Origin: Hyparrhenia diplandra
Lineage: Eukaryota; Streptophyta; Magnoliopsida; Poales; Poaceae
DNA: 64,000 bases
Direction: 5' to 3'
NCBI GenBank assembly: GCA_015847255.1
Contig: JADLZK010007291.1
Location: 217,374-281,373 of the forward strand
The translations under genes were made by a program, and so were the position numbers. Numbering within the stretch: position 1 is the stretch's first letter; each line of letters starts with the position of its first letter. Of this stretch, positions 35,223 through 46,870 are shown piece by piece. The notes beneath the pieces were generated by a model. The model saw only the letters and a list, made by a program, of their open reading frames with translations. It was not told the origin of the DNA and did not search any database.

Positions 35223-36606
35223 CTAGTATTACGCCCGTGCGTTGCTACGGGATAATTAATTTTTTTACTAAAAATAAATGGATCGCATGATAAGATAATA
35301 ATATTATTAAATGAAACAAATGACATTAAACCGACATTTAATTCAAAATGCAAAGTTCACGCAAAATTGTCCAACTCACCAACCGAGCTGAATCCCAACA
35401 ACCTAGGCGTACGTGGCACGCGGAAGCGAAAGCGAGAGATCACCGCTCCGGCTCACTCCTCCGGCTCGGTGGCCGGGTCGGCCAACGTGGGCAGCATAGC
35501 GTAGTTGCGCGCGAGAAGCACGCGTCGCAAAGAGTCCCCGCCCGCTGGTCACAGATGCTGTGCAGCTTGCCCAATGAGAGGAAGGGCGAGGAGTCGCTGC
35601 CAATCTCCCAGCGCGACGTCATCCAAGTCCATTCGGTTGAGATGAGCTCGCCCTCGCTCGGCGTGTCGATGCCAGAGGCAGGAGCCCACCACGGGCGGGC
35701 TCGCGATCCGCCCGCACCTCCGCGCGCCCGCCGTCACGAGAGGAGCCGCGTGATCTTGCTCGAGGTAGTGCCGCGCCGAAGTCGTCCACGACCACAACGC
35801 TCTTTCCGTGATGACGCGCGCACGGGGCGAAGCTTCAGCTTCACGGGCGAGGTCCCGGACGCCTGCGTCGGGCTGGATGAAGCTGCAGCCATTGTAGTGC
35901 CAGCGGATGAGGCTTCGGCTGGAACTCGTGCCCCGACGCGGCGAACCCGAAGCGTGGGCGTAGAAGCTTGAGTCGGGCATCGGGATGACGACGTCGGCGC
36001 CGGTCGCGGGGACTTTCGCCGCCACTCGTCAAGGGTGCGGCGGCGCCGAGGATGGCGTGGGAGAACACCGAAGTTGGGCGGAGAAGTAGATGTGCTCAAG
36101 ACGCAGGAGTGACGATAGAGACCGACGGGCGCCGCTCGCTTGCCGCTGGATGGGAAAGAGCAGATTGGGTGCGCCGCGGGCAGGGGAGCGCCTCGTGCCG
36201 CGGCGGAGGGACAGCGATCGCCATTGGGGCGGAGCGGCCCCAATCGACGCCGACGTGGCTCAGGGATCGGAGCTCGGTGGCGGCGGACAGGTAGGAGTAG
36301 GGCGTGGCGGCGGTTAAAGAAGGCAGTGTCGCACGCGGCCTTGCGGAGGAGAGGAAACCATGAGCTCGTTGGCCGAATTTCTCACGGGGGGTCTGAATTT
36401 TTTGCGACATGATGGCTGCGGTGGGTGGAGGAAGGAATTGTGTGATCATCGGAGGAATTGCCCAGCGGGGACGGAGCAAAAGGATCACATGGGGCGCGGC
36501 GACGGAGCGAGACTTGGATCGCAGGGGCGGAGCGACCGGGCGAAGAGTTTTTTACCGCACGATAAAAAAATCTTATTTTCATCCTTTTTATATTGTAAAG
36601 ATTAGA
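35223..36606 (-). mobile_element. Helitron-like element on the minus strand, possibly extending to 37017
   Basis: Read on the minus strand, the 3' end has hairpin CCCGTAGCAACGCACGGG followed by CGTAATACTAG and T: CTAG at 35223-35226. A candidate 5' end at 36606 reads TCTAATCTTTACAATATAAA with A before it, matching insertion between A and T. A second, similar 5' end (TCTATATCTCTACAACATAA) lies at 37017, and the sequence behind both is related. The interior 35350-36500 is GC-rich and open in several frames on both strands, which suggests captured gene pieces; I could not name any of them. No helicase is encoded. Confidence 0.6.
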
Positions 36607-37207
36607 TCACCTGTGATATTTACACTGATAAAACGTAACAATTATCACACTTACAAAATCTCGAGCGTGATTGGAGGAGAACAGGAGATCGCATGCAGCG
36701 CGGCCGCGTGGGTGATGGCAGGGCAGATGAGTGTTACTTTTTTTTAAATTGATTGAATGATGCATTACTTTCTTTTTTTAGTTGATTGAATGTTTTTGTG
36801 GTACAAAAGGAAAGGAAGTGGTAGAAAAGGAAAGGAAGGAGAAATCACGTGCATTGGTTGCCTTGTTTGGTGGGTTGACTTTCCTATTTTTTTCGCCGCA
36901 TGGCCGATGGAGGGAGTGGATTTATTTGGATCGCATGCAGGCGGATGGAAGTACCAAAACCAATGTCGCACCAAAAAGAGTCTTACTTTTGTTCTTTTTA
37001 TGTTGTAGAGATATAGAAATCATTTATCTGGATTTCTCGCTAGTCAAAGAAGGAGAGCTAAGTCTTTCTAGAGTAGGCATAATATATAGAAAATTTGCTG
37101 GAGTGTATAGAGATATAGGAAATGATTTTTACTCGAATGACTCTCCAAATATTGATTTTAGAAAGTAGATTTTATAAAGACTCTAGGAGATGCTTTTATA
37201 TTGTTTA

Positions 37208-37482
37208 GGCCAGTCTCAGTAGGGGAGTGTCATGTGAGTTTCATTTGTATTAATTAGTCTACCATCATTTTTAATGACATGGCATGTTATTTATTAAGAG
37301 AGAAAAGATAAAACTCTCTTGACACGAATACCAACTATCTCAAAGTCATGAAATTTAATGCATATGTAAACATAGAATAAAACTCTCCATTGAGAGTTAG
37401 GGTTTCATCAAGTTTCATTTAATTTCATATGACATGTCAGTTTTGGAAAAAAATGTTATGAAAATCCCCACCGAGATTATCC
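37208..37482. mobile_element. Tourist-like (PIF/Harbinger) MITE with TTA duplication
   Basis: Left end GGCCAGTCTCAGTAGGGG, right end on the other strand GGATAATCTCGGTGGGGA: imperfect terminal inverted repeats. TTA precedes the left end (37205-37207) and follows the right end (37483-37485), the target duplication of this superfamily. About 275 bp, AT-rich inside. Confidence 0.7.
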
Positions 37483-37629
37483 TTAAAAGCGTTTATACAC
37501 CTCCAAAACCTATAGGTTTTATAAGGTCTGTTTGGACTTTGCCAAAACTAGCTAAGCTGGTTCAAACTAGCTTTTGGGCGTATGATCTCGCCGGCCGCGG
37601 TACCATTTTTTTCGGGTTCTACCTTTGAA

Positions 37630-39290
37630 GGGTGCACGAAGAGCCGGCGGTGGCGGATGATGATGACGGAGATGAGATCGACGATGGCCACCCCCGCAAC
37701 CTACCTAGAGGCTGTTCGTCGCCCGGTTAATCCGACCATTGCTCCCCTTTGCGTGCCCCGTGCTGTGCTCTTGGGGCGCGACGGTGTGGGCAACAGCTTT
37801 GTCTTGGCGGAGGAAGTGAAGCCGCCCCGTGGCCTTAGCCCAGTGCATGGTTTACCCCGCTTGGCCTGTGGATGGCCGGTCCCCGCTCACCATCGCCTTG
37901 GTGCTCGCAGGCGTGTCTCCGCCCCGACGCCGGTGGGTGGCGGAAGATCCTGCCCCGTCATGATTAGGGGACCTGCGTCTACCTCGGTTGAGCCTCACCG
38001 CGGCCATGGTGTGCGCGCTCAAGCTCGGAAGATTTCTGCGCAGCTCCATGGCTGATGTTTCAACCGCCTCTCCTTCTCGCACCGAGGGGTGACTTGCCGG
38101 CTGCCACGACGTTGTCTGCGCTGCCGTGGTTTTCAGCCACCTCGCAAGGGACTGCAAGTGGCCAAGGTCGGCGCCGATCGACGGGGTCTTCCTCGCCTCT
38201 CTCGTGCCGACAACCCTCCGGCCTCATAGCATGCACCCCTTGTTAGTCCACCAACCGCCGACGGGACCATGCCGGGTGTCGTGGGGATGCCACCGCACCC
38301 GTCGTCGACGGAGACAACGCCGGGCGCCACAATGGTAAGCGGTGATGGGCATCAGCATGGACGCGCGCTGCCGACTACATCGACGACGCCACTTCTTCGA
38401 CTATCACACGTTGCCTCCTCCAACCAGATCCATTTGGTGGAGGTGATGTGCAAGTGCATAGAGCCTCTTACTTGGCCCGTCTCGGTCAACCCGATGCTAG
38501 ACGAGCTTGCCGCCTCGCCTAACTACGCCGCCAAAGCATCCGTTTTCTGGAGGGTCAAGCCCGCCGAGGGACCCTTGTTCTACCTCTACGCCTTCTCGGT
38601 GCATGATCGACCTAGACCCGCCTCCGTCGTCGCCTGTGCAGGGCTCGCCTCCACATGTGGTGGGCGTTGTTGCTTCGAAGAAGGATGGTGTGGCCGGAAT
38701 GGTTGCAACGGGCGGTGCTAAGGAGCCGAGCAGCGAGGACTCGCCATCTCCGAGGGAGGCCGCAAGGCGGCTGGCCAAGTTCACCGAGGAGGTCGTGGTA
38801 AAGAGGCTGCCACCCCTCATCAGCTCCCCTCCTAAGTAGAAGCCGCCGCCTAAGCGGGCCTGGCCCCTTAGGAGCAGGCGGATTGCTGGTCAGAAGATGG
38901 ATCACATCCCGGCGTCCAAACGCGGCGAAGGGTTGCTCATGAGGAAGATGGGGATCCGGAACCATCAAGACCGCCATCCTCGTATCAAAGCAAATCGTAT
39001 GAATCCTACTTCCACGGTGATGTTTTGGTTGCAGATGCGAGACCTTCGACGACATGTTCCTAGCTTGCGTATTTAAGACCGGTAGAGCAGCTCATCGCCA
39101 TGGCATGGCTTCAAAGGCCCATAGGTAATTTAGGTTGATCCGAAAGGATCCCTCAGTTGTTATGGCTAAAATGTAGTTTGAGATGCTGGTCGGGCTCGGG
39201 AACGACCTCTCTTATATTTAAAAACTTCTTTTCTTAATATAAAGATATGCAATGCTCTTGCGTATTCGCGAAAAAACACTAGCTTAGGGC
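37630..39290 (+). pseudogene. LINE-type element remnant: ORF1 with zinc knuckle and a 3' tail
   Basis: Frames on the + strand carry CLRCRGF and HLARDCKWPR (38060-38180), a CCHC knuckle in the setting seen in many grass LINE ORF1 proteins, and RSRRIAGQKMDHIPASKRGE (38870-38935), typical of the ORF1 C-terminus. Frame shifts split the gene and no ORF2 follows. The element ends near 39285 with CTTAATATAAAGATATGCAA, then TTGCGTATTCGCGAAAAAA, an L1-style tail. It is therefore internally deleted. Confidence 0.7.
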
Positions 39291-42120
39291 ATGCTCGCTT
39301 ATCACGGAATGGTGGGTGGAAAGAATCCAGCTGGAAGTGAAGCTCAATTTGTATAAGAAAACTAAGAAAATTGATCTGCAATAGTTCCTGTGCCTGGAAT
39401 GGCTTAACTGAACGGGCTAGTCGGTTTAACTATAAGCATGTATAGGCAGAGCAACCACATTCCACTCTACTGAATAATAAAAAAAAAAAAACCCAGAACA
39501 AAAGCAGGTTGTTTGACATTCTATTTAACAGTTGAGGCACCAAGGAACCAAAATCTTACTATATTGTCCTGGCCACGGCGATCCCTGTCGGCAGTGTGCC
39601 CAGTGTCCATCCAGCAAGTATGCAACCATTGAACCATACCTTCCTTAACAGTCTATTAGTCGGGCCTAGTCAGTGTTCACTGAACGCTCAATAATTAACC
39701 CCTATCCCTCTCTAAGGGAAAGTTTAAGCATGAGATGGAATCCATAGTCGTCTTGTTGGCGTTATAATCCTTTCCATAAAAGTATGAAATTCCCTTTTGC
39801 CAAAGTGGAGATAATATTAAGTGGGAGCTAATGTACGCAGAATGCATCCTTTTCAGTGTCTCGGAGGCTCCAGCGAGTGGGCATGGAGCCAGCCCAAGAA
39901 CGCCTAAAAAGAAGAGGCTAACCATGCTCAGATACTGCACCTTTGCAGCTGCATGCAGCGGCGGCACTGGGAGTAGAAAAATTTAGCCGGCGATGAGGCG
40001 GCAGCGAGCCGAGCAATACTACTCGCTCGTGCTGCTGCTGCCGCGCTGAGCTGAGAGGAACGCCAGCACCGCCCGCGGCCTGCAACGATGCAGCAGGAAG
40101 AGAAGAAACAAGGCAACTCTATCCATCGGCGCAAGGGAAGGCTACGCCTTTCTTTTCTTCCAGGTCTCCCTCTCTCCATCTAAAGCACCTCGTGCCTCTC
40201 GTGTGGCAGGAGGTTCACGACGTGTTTGGGGTGAGGGAAGAAGCTTCCCTTTAGCTAGGAAGATGGCACTCTCCCTGCAGTCGCTATTCGATCAGTGTCT
40301 GTCTGTGTGTGTGTGAAAGGTCCCGGTTCACATGCTTGTCTTTGGCATGTTTGTTTTCATTCAGTGTGTCAGTGGTTCGTCGAAGAACTGAGTGTGGCAT
40401 AAAATCAGTATGTACATGTACGTGTTGCTCTGCTTGGGTGTGAACATTTCCATTACTGTTGTTGGAGCACGGGACCGCTCGCGTACTACCTGAAGTCTCA
40501 TACTCTCATGTGCCTTGAGCATGTATGGCATGCAGCTGTAGAGAGATGTGGGCTTAATAAGGGCGCCGCCAACAGTTAAGTTAGTTGTCATCAAATTAAG
40601 AGATGCTACAAAAATATTTCCCCGATGGATCATCTGTCAGAGCAAACTCCACTAAACATGAAAAATCAATCCTATTTTTATATTTGACTAAAGGAGATTG
40701 AGTAAAAAAAATAAGAATTTAGGCTATAGAGTGTTGGGGGTCAGATTACATACCACCCACTTTTTGTTCGGTTATTGATGGTGGTATTCATGGGAGTTAT
40801 CAAAAGGACTGTTATGTGCTACTATATCGCAAGCAAATAGTTCTTTAAAAAGGAGAAACATTGGTGTTCGATGTAGCAATTATTTTAATCAATTTTGAGA
40901 AGGGAGGACCAATTTTAGTGTTTGAATAGCAGTCCAATTTCCCTATTTTTTCAGGCTATGTGTTTTTTAGGCATCTGGTGTGTTATTTTGGGTTAGAGAA
41001 GGTCCAAGGCCTTGATATGTTGTTGCCCCCTTTGTCTGCATAATTCTCGATGGGCCTCTAGAGGAACTCAAACATTATTGTTTAGTAAAAAAGAATGAAA
41101 TGCACATGGCAGCAGACTTAGGTTCATTTTTTCCCTAGCCTGAAAAAGAATTCAGTTGCTGCAGGGTTCTGCGATATTATTATCCTACCAAAAAGATTAA
41201 GAAGTCGAGCCCAGAATTCAGAAAATCGGTTCCAACAATGGTTATGGGCCTCTCTTGAAACGGTAGCAGCTGCTATGTGTTTTTTTGCATGCTCTCCGAG
41301 ATATCATTAGGCGAAGAGCGGAGAAGAGAGAAATTTGCTCGAGGCTAGTGAACCTTATATTAAGGAACATAATCATTTTGCCTTGAGAAGAAACATTGGC
41401 TGTTTAGTGGTTGATGAGTAGCTCGCATATTCTTTGATGAGTGATTGGAGAATTTCGGAAATAAACTGTCCCTATTGTCAGTTACTCCTTATATTACCAA
41501 GGCAAGACCTTGATATGTTGTGGACTGGCAAAGCAGACATACCGGTGCGCGGACTCTAGACAAGCGCGCTTGGCGTGCAGCAGCTGGGCGGAACGGAAGC
41601 CGAGAAGTTGTGGCTCGGTGGGCCTCTAGAGCCAGCGGGGGAGAGAAAGGGCGCGGCCCGGCGGCCGAGAACGGAGAGACGGGAGCTGATTTTTTCGAGC
41701 CCTAAAACAACGGAGACCCGAACACGGGTGTACCCAGCGAGCGGCGGCGGGCCCACGCGGCGGAACGCTAAGCGTCCCCACGAGCGAAGGAACTGTGCAA
41801 GAGAGCCGTCTGCCCATTCGCCGTTGCGTAGCGACCGCTGCCGCACGCGTTCGTCGCGGGCCCCGCCCGGTGACAAACAAAACGGGCCGAGATTAAGATA
41901 GGCGGGGCGGAAGCCCATGCAGCGGCAGTGGCGGGGCCCCGGCGCCAGCCAATGGGCGCCACGATAACGCGCCCAGCCCATTCCATTCCACCACAGAAGC
42001 CGGCGGGTGGGCTGGGGCCCGGGCCAATGGAACGACAACGGCAGGCGGGCGAAAGGGGCCTTCTACCGCGGCGACTTCACGCGAGAACGATACGAACGGG
42101 AACCCGGACGACGACGGCGA
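39291..42120. other. Intergenic, no supported gene; GC-rich island at 41520-42110
   Basis: A 90-residue minus-strand frame at 39695-39967 starts with a hydrophobic stretch (VSLFFLGVLGLAPCPLAGA) that mimics a signal peptide, but nothing else supports a gene. 40300-41500 is AT-rich; the phrase CCTTGATATGTTGT occurs at 41010 and 41508. The 41520-42110 island has overlapping open frames on both strands with an arginine-rich character caused by composition. It may be the interior of a DNA transposon whose end is at 42216. Confidence 0.4.
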
Positions 42121-42215
42121 AAAAATGTCTCGGTTCCAACATAGAGGATGGGTCCAACCGTCATCAAACATGCCTCCCGGTGTTATATGGACGATTCGAT
42201 ACTGCAATCATTGTG

Positions 42216-42420
42216 CACTAGCTCCCACTAGCGCTAGTGTCCATCGGTTTCCTACGAAGTGGCGGGTGATACTCATCACCGCTGGTTCATGTTATGAACG
42301 GCTCATCACCGCTGGTTGGAACGGCTGGGGGTGGGCGGGGATATTATCACTGCCGGCTGGTACCACGAACCAATGGTAATGGTCGACCCATTTCATCGCT
42401 GGATTTTGGTATGAACAGGC
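42216..42420. mobile_element. CACTA (En/Spm)-like terminal region
   Basis: CACTAGCTCCCACTAGCG is followed by clustered short repeats ATCACCGCTGGTT (42275, 42305) and variants (ATTATCACTGCCGGCTGG, TTCATCGCTGG, CAGGCAGTGAAAA). Such arrays of 10-15 base motifs next to a CACTA start are typical subterminal regions. The other end is not identified. Confidence 0.5.
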
Positions 42421-44010
42421 AGTGAAAATCACTTTCGTATCAATGGTTAAGTTATACCACATCACAATAAAATTTATAACTTATTCAACAAATGTCGGAT
42501 GAAAAAAAACTTAATATCAAAGTTGTAGTTCTCGATGAGACATAACTTTGTAGTTTATGATTTTTTCATATGAAATCATGTACGGTTCCAAAATTCTGTT
42601 TCAAGAACTCACATTTCATATTTTTTTAATTGTACAAACAACCTCAGATGAAAAAAAAAAAATGATCAAAAGCAATGTTGGAGAGAAGGAGGACAATTTA
42701 TTTATGGCGGAGTTTTGTTGTGGTGTAGGCCAGGAGAGGGTTTTAGCTGGAACCCGATGAATGGTTGGTACACGTGGTCATCCTAAAGCGATACGAACGA
42801 GAAGCTCAATGCATTGGAGATCATCTTCGATCGTATGGAGATTTGGAGCTCTGTGATCTATGTTGAGAAAAGTTTCATGCTCCCAAGATCAAAATTCAGG
42901 TACACGCCACATGTAAAAGTGTTGCTTCTACATGCACAAATACCATCCATTAGCCACAAAATAATTATTCTACATTCTAAGAAAGATAAATATGATCTCT
43001 CTTGGTATATTTCCCAATAAAGAGACAAAAAGGTGATGCAAAAAGAATTTCTAAAAAAAAGAAACACATGAATTCCATCAGACTAAAAAAATAGGACACA
43101 AGAATGTCCTGAGAATAGAAAAAATATGGGCACACGAAGGCTCACAAAAAAAGAAAAAGATAGCCATGTATCATTCTTAAAAGCTAGAGAGATATATCAT
43201 ACAAAAAACAGAGGAGTATATAATTTCTGCTATGGATCTAAGAGTGTGACTCTTCCCTCCACCGATCCAGGGTTTGACCCAACAACATACGCAAGGTAAG
43301 TATGCATTTCTAACTCCAGCTAAAACCAATAGAGGTAGGATGAGCAAGAAGGCAAACATATCAAAAGAAATGCCTTGGTGAGGAATCAAAACACTTGAGA
43401 GATTTGAGAGTATCATATGAGGAGCAAAGATGTCTTTCTCGATATATTGTTTTTACAATAACCCAAGTTCTTGAGCCGAGCGAGAAAAAGGATGATTTGA
43501 ATCTAGGCTATTCCATTATCCAATTACTCAAGATAGAAGACACTTTGAATGCTCACAGGCACCAGTGAAGCTTAGAATAACATTTATGAAGGTTAACATC
43601 TTGGAGATCGAACCACCTTAGTCCTTCATAGCTTTAATCGAGGACGAGCAAAGGACTAATTAAGCGTGTGGGAGCTTGTTCTCGGTCCTTAACTCGTATC
43701 TAACCCAACCAACATTAGTATAGAATCCACCAAAAACAACACCCATTGGAATTTTGAGCTAACAAATTCCATAGTTTTGGTGAGTTCACTTGTTTTGCAG
43801 GACATACATGGAAACATACATAAAGTGGGCCAAAAGTAAAGAAAAGAATAGAAGAAACAACAAACTCAATTTGTCCCATAGTAAAAGAAAGGAAAGAGGG
43901 AAAGAAGTCCGGGGAAGACAACCGGTTTTGGGCCACTAAAAATTAGGAAACAATATGTTGACAACCTAAATTGTGCCAACATGGAGATTGGACCATTCTA
44001 TTAAGTTTCG
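42421..44010. other. AT-rich repeat-like sequence, no gene seen
   Basis: No protein family features. The stretch 43600-43720 (GAGGACGAGCAAAGGACTAA and ATTAAGCGTGTGGGAGCTTG) resembles the region often found between coding sequence and 3' LTR in grass retrotransposons, which would fit the gag remnant that follows. Confidence 0.4.
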
Positions 44011-44019
44011 ACATCAAAA

Positions 44020-44660
44020 CAGCATTGGAAACATTTGGCACGACAAGCAACGGAGCAACAAGCAAAGAACGAGAACATTTGATTTTTTAAATGCTCCACG
44101 CTAGTTGGAGGGTATCAGATTTCTTAAATTTAGTGGTGATGACAATAAATGTACTATGGAGCATGTGAATTTGTTTCTTGCTCAAATTGATGAAGCTAGT
44201 ATCATGAATTTCATGAATGTTCATGATTTTCCTTTGTCTCTTCTTGGTGCAACTTTGCTTGGTTTACTTCTTTACCGTTTTGCTCTATTGGTTCATGAGC
44301 TTAATTAGAAGAGAATTTCATGGCCATTTTTATAATGGAGTCGACCATAAAACTAAATTTTCACACCTTACATTGGTTCATAAGGGTGTGATGAATCTGT
44401 ACTTGATTTTGTGAAACACTATAGACATTAAGAACTAAAGCTTTTATTCATAAATTTTTGAAAGGGAATTAACTGATTAGGATTTTTAATGGTTTGCGCT
44501 CTAGTGTTAAATAGAAGCTTGAGCATTATGAGTTTCTTAGTGTTAACCATTTGCTACCTAAAGCTACTGCAATTGAGTCTCGTTGAGAGATACTTTGCGA
44601 TGTTCATAGACCACATCGTGAAAATGTGCATATCACCATAGATTTTGGTATAGGCTAGTC
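44020..44660 (+). pseudogene. Retrotransposon gag remnant
   Basis: In pieces of different frames: VKFSGDDNKCTMEHVNLFLA-like sequence (44124-44185), FHGHFYNGVDHKTKFSHLTL (44318-44375), then FNGLRSSVK and LEHYEFLSVNHLLPKATA (44485-44575). These are the standard blocks of the Retrotrans_gag domain of grass LTR elements. Several stops and frame shifts are present. No pol region follows. Confidence 0.7.
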
Positions 44661-45980
44661 ATTGTGGATGTTGAAAATGTTGGAGAAGGCCCTCGTCCTA
44701 AAGGTGTTGATGAATGCGATGTTGGTGTGGGACGCCAAAGATGTCACTTGAAGCCCCACATGCTGAAGTTTTGTGGAGAAGTTGTTGTAGTCACCAAGAT
44801 ATTGATGAAGATATGTTGTTGGTGTTGACATCGGAGATGTTGGAGAATCGTCCCCTCTAGTTGTTGGTGTCAAAGGTTAGTTGTTGCGGTCCGCTGAAGA
44901 TGATGGTGAGACCCCTCACATTGAAGTGTTGGCGTGGGCAAGTCATTGTAGTCATTGAAGTGTTAGCAAAGCCCCTCCTACTGAAGTGTTTGTCGGGAGC
45001 AATGTTTGGGCAGCCCAATAAGGTATATGGGCTAAGTATCTCCATAAAAAGAGGCCCAACTAGTATCTAAAGTAGTGTCATGTGAAATCCAGCTCCACCC
45101 AATGGGTCACTTTTAAATATCCATCGTCTATATAAGTTCCTTTGGTGGAGTTGGATGGTCAGGCCACATCTATGACTGCCATTGCCCCTTTGCCTCAACG
45201 ATAGCATTAGCACTACAGCATGATGGTCAGGCCACTCATCGATTCACTTTCCCTTTCTACTTGTTCATTCACAGTCCACAAGTGATTCATGACACCATCA
45301 CCCAAGAGCATAAAGGATTTAATTATTGTATATGAACCATATGTGCTTCCTTTTTCTCTTTCTCGGTTATTCTTTCTTTTTATGTACAAATTAAAGTCAA
45401 GTTATTGTTTTGCATATTGTAGGATCACCGAGTCACTTGGAAAGTCTATGTAATAATAACTGTGGTTATAATTAATACAAAATAGCTAAAATTGGTCAGC
45501 TATAGTTTGCTAACAAGCTGTTGTTTGGCCAAATTCGCCTACCTTTTAGCCCCTTATTTGAAAGGGTCAGGCCTAAAATTAGCTAGTAGATAACAATTCA
45601 CCCTATATGCATCCAAATAGACCATTAGTCTAAGAAACTTTTTGTGATTTTAGTTTATAGAACTTGATGTTTGTAGCAAAGCTTTGTCAGCATGATTTTG
45701 ACACGGGACTTGAGGATATTAGCCACCATCTTAATTGACCCTCTTTATATTTACTGAAGGATGAGATGTTCTCTAACATACAAACTATGATTGAGTTTTT
45801 CTAAAGATTAATAGATATCACAACATTATTGTTTCATTCTGTGCGTACTTACAACAAAGATTAATTGAAGGCATCTAGCCAAGCACGTAGAAGGATGATG
45901 AAGATTAAATATTACATTGATTTTTGATGTTAGAGCCAAAAACTAAAAAACCTTGGGTTCTTGCATGGTAGATTTAGATT
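44661..45980. other. Degenerate repeat sequence, no gene seen
   Basis: 44660-45010 has loosely repeated phrases (GTTGTAGTCACCAAGATATTG, quoted in part as GTAGTCACC, against GTAGTCATTGAAGTGTTAGC; CCCCTCACATTGAAGTGTTGG against CCCCTCCTACTGAAGTGTT). 45480-45640 looks like a MITE of the TTAGC family. The rest is plain. Confidence 0.4.
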
Positions 45981-46300
45981 CACTACACCACAACACCAAT
46001 ATTAGAGATGGATGATCTGACGCTAAAAGCGGTTGCAGCAACAGACATTCCGACGCTAGAAAGTTATAGCGATAGACTTATGTAGCCGGTGTAAGTCCTG
46101 CCACTAAAAATCTTTAGCAATAGGCGGTAGTTTTAGCGACAGATTGTCTATCCCTCTGAATATTTATAGCGTCGATAGTGCGCTACTATTCTTTAGCAAC
46201 AAATAATCAGTTAACAAGCATTTAGTGATAGATTATCCAACTATCCATGTATTTATAGCAGTAGATTGTTCAACAAGACTATATTAATATAACAAAAAAA
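45981..46300 (+). mobile_element. CACTA transposon left end with subterminal repeats
   Basis: Begins CACTACACCACAACACC and is followed by many copies of a short motif, TTTAGCGACAGA and variants (TTATAGCGATAGAC, TTTAGCAATAGGC, TTTAGTGATAGATTA). A CACTA start plus such an array is diagnostic. The right end was not found; LINE sequence begins about 300 bases on. Confidence 0.7.
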
Positions 46301-46319
46301 TACAATGAAAAAACATTTA

Positions 46320-46870
46320 TCACATATCAAATATTTTGTGGTTCCTTACCTTCTGGATTTCACTTGAAGCTACCATTACCAAATCAACGAAGAATGGAAG
46401 GGCTGAATCTGCTCTTGCTTGGGCCAAACGTGGTAGTAAGCCAAAATGTTCATCCCACTGTATGTTCAAGGTTTGCCAACACCTTCTGGCAAAGGCACAG
46501 GAGAAGAACAAGTGATCCGGGTCTTCTACTATACCATGAGAGCAAAGGACGTAGGAGTCATCATCTTGGATATTGTAGTGCTGTCTTCCCAGCATGTTTT
46601 TGGTATTTAGTCTATCAACTAAAATCAGGCAGACAAAGAATTTTATTCTCGGGGTGCTCTTGGCCTCCCAAATCCATCGAAATGCTGGATGGGGCATCCT
46701 AGTTAGCAAAAGTCAACTTGTATGACATACGCCTAGAGGTATATATGCCACTACCCTAGATATAGCTCCATACATCATTCTCAGATTCAGGTGTTGGCAG
46801 ACTGATCAAGTGTTCTAGAAGTTGTTCAAATTCATCGAAGGCTGAACGACCGGAAAGGCGACTAGAGGGG
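46320..46870 (-). pseudogene. LINE ORF2 zinc-binding region fragment
   Basis: The 129-residue frame (46320-46709) contains FRWIWEAKSTPRIKFFVCLI, RLNTKNMLGRQHYNI and DPDHLFFSCAFARRCW, the zf-RVT region that follows the reverse transcriptase in plant LINEs. Upstream on the same strand, in another frame, FDEFEQLLEHLISLPTPES and SYKLTFAN continue the same protein. It is a partial, frame-shifted copy unrelated in position to the fragment at 33.3 kb. Confidence 0.8.

Noticed and set aside
39695..39967. 90-residue minus-strand frame with a signal-peptide-like start
   Set aside because: Only the hydrophobic start is suggestive; the rest has no cysteine pattern or family features, and there is no supporting context.
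40263..40320. ATG with MALSLQSLF-like start after a GC-rich leader
   Set aside because: The frame ends after about 18 codons and no downstream exon was found.
44020..46870. A single retrotransposon joining the gag remnant and the LINE zinc-binding fragment
   Set aside because: They are on opposite strands, of different classes, and separated by a CACTA end, so they are independent insertions.
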